Origin: Rhodococcus sp. CH91
Lineage (GTDB): Bacteria; Actinomycetota; Actinomycetes; Mycobacteriales; Mycobacteriaceae
Direction of reading: 5' to 3'
DNA: 64,000 nt
NCBI RefSeq assembly: GCF_022554085.1
Contig: NZ_JAKFYR010000001.1
Span: 702,346 to 766,345 of the forward strand
A program made the translations under genes and the position numbers. A model generated the notes under the pieces. That model saw only the letters and a program-made list of their open reading frames with translations. It had not been told where the DNA came from and searched no databases. Shown here in pieces: positions 63,957-64,000 of the stretch (its first letter is position 1; each line of letters begins with the position of its first letter).

Positions 63957-64000
63957 ATGCTGAAGTTGGGATACAAGGCGTCGGCGGAGCAGTTCGGGCC
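63957..64000 (+). CDS. fgd: F420-dependent glucose-6-phosphate dehydrogenase, N-terminus only
   Basis: The last 44 bases encode MLKLGYKASAEQFG, matching the start of mycobacterial Fgd1 (LKLGYKASAEQF). The enzyme reduces cofactor F420 with glucose 6-phosphate. GGAGGT lies 9 bases before the ATG. The rest lies outside the window. Divergent deoR suggests sugar-phosphate control. Confidence 0.82.
   Translation, partial: MLKLGYKASAEQFG

Noticed and set aside
1..64000. Mobile element, prophage or CRISPR array
   Set aside because: No transposase, integrase or phage motif and no spaced direct-repeat array was seen; the only tandem repeat is the three-unit one at 34921.

Overview
The window is high-GC DNA with dense, often ATGA/GTGA-overlapping genes, many GTG and TTG starts, and a gene set typical of mycolic-acid actinobacteria: FprB-type ferredoxin reductases, FadE5- and FadE25-like dehydrogenases, the LigC/PolD pair, an F420-dependent glucose-6-phosphate dehydrogenase, a WS/DGAT acyltransferase, an LpqN-like protein and an L,D-transpeptidase. 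This points to Rhodococcus or a close relative; species cannot be fixed from what I can see. It looks chromosomal. I found no insertion sequence, integrase, phage gene, CRISPR array, tRNA or rRNA.

Region 1 (1-14.9 kb) looks like a catabolic cluster for a ketone, possibly cyclic or terpenoid (inference). It holds a Baeyer-Villiger monooxygenase running off the left edge, an HsaA/DszC-like flavin oxygenase with its probable flavin reductase 8 kb away, two HSL-type esterases, an AMP-forming and an ADP-forming acyl-CoA synthetase, a FadE5-like dehydrogenase, a crotonase, a degenerate RibB-like protein and a dedicated FprB-type reductase. Together they suggest oxygenation, ester or lactone cleavage, CoA activation and beta-oxidation. 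Three control regions in the cluster share a near-identical 15-bp element, so the genes probably form one regulon, but no regulator gene lies nearby.

Region 2 (15-29.3 kb): RNase HI; a four-gene iron-siderophore ABC importer behind an IdeR-like iron box; an amidohydrolase; an acyl-CoA synthetase; a branched-chain-type ABC importer with a fused LivH-LivM permease and a small membrane protein as last gene; and O-acetylhomoserine sulfhydrylase.

Region 3 (29.5-46 kb): IclR regulator, AurF-like diiron protein, DHA2 drug-efflux pump, Rv1264-like adenylate cyclase, a Lys/Pro/Ala-rich protein with a 30-bp tandem repeat, secreted serine protease, IlvD, a DinB/mycothiol-type protein, aldo-keto reductase, MFS transporter, crotonase, small alarmone synthetase, and a ClpC-like ATPase that seems to lack the ClpP-docking loop.

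Region 4 (46-64 kb): a TetR/FadE25/FadB2 fatty-acid block, exonuclease, lipoprotein, LigC and PolD end-joining enzymes, secreted proteins, a beta-lactamase-fold esterase, dodecin, the second FprB paralogue, luciferase-like monooxygenase, WS/DGAT, L,D-transpeptidase, an ArsR/SRPBCC pair with a leaderless promoter, and a DeoR regulator divergent from fgd, which runs off the right edge.
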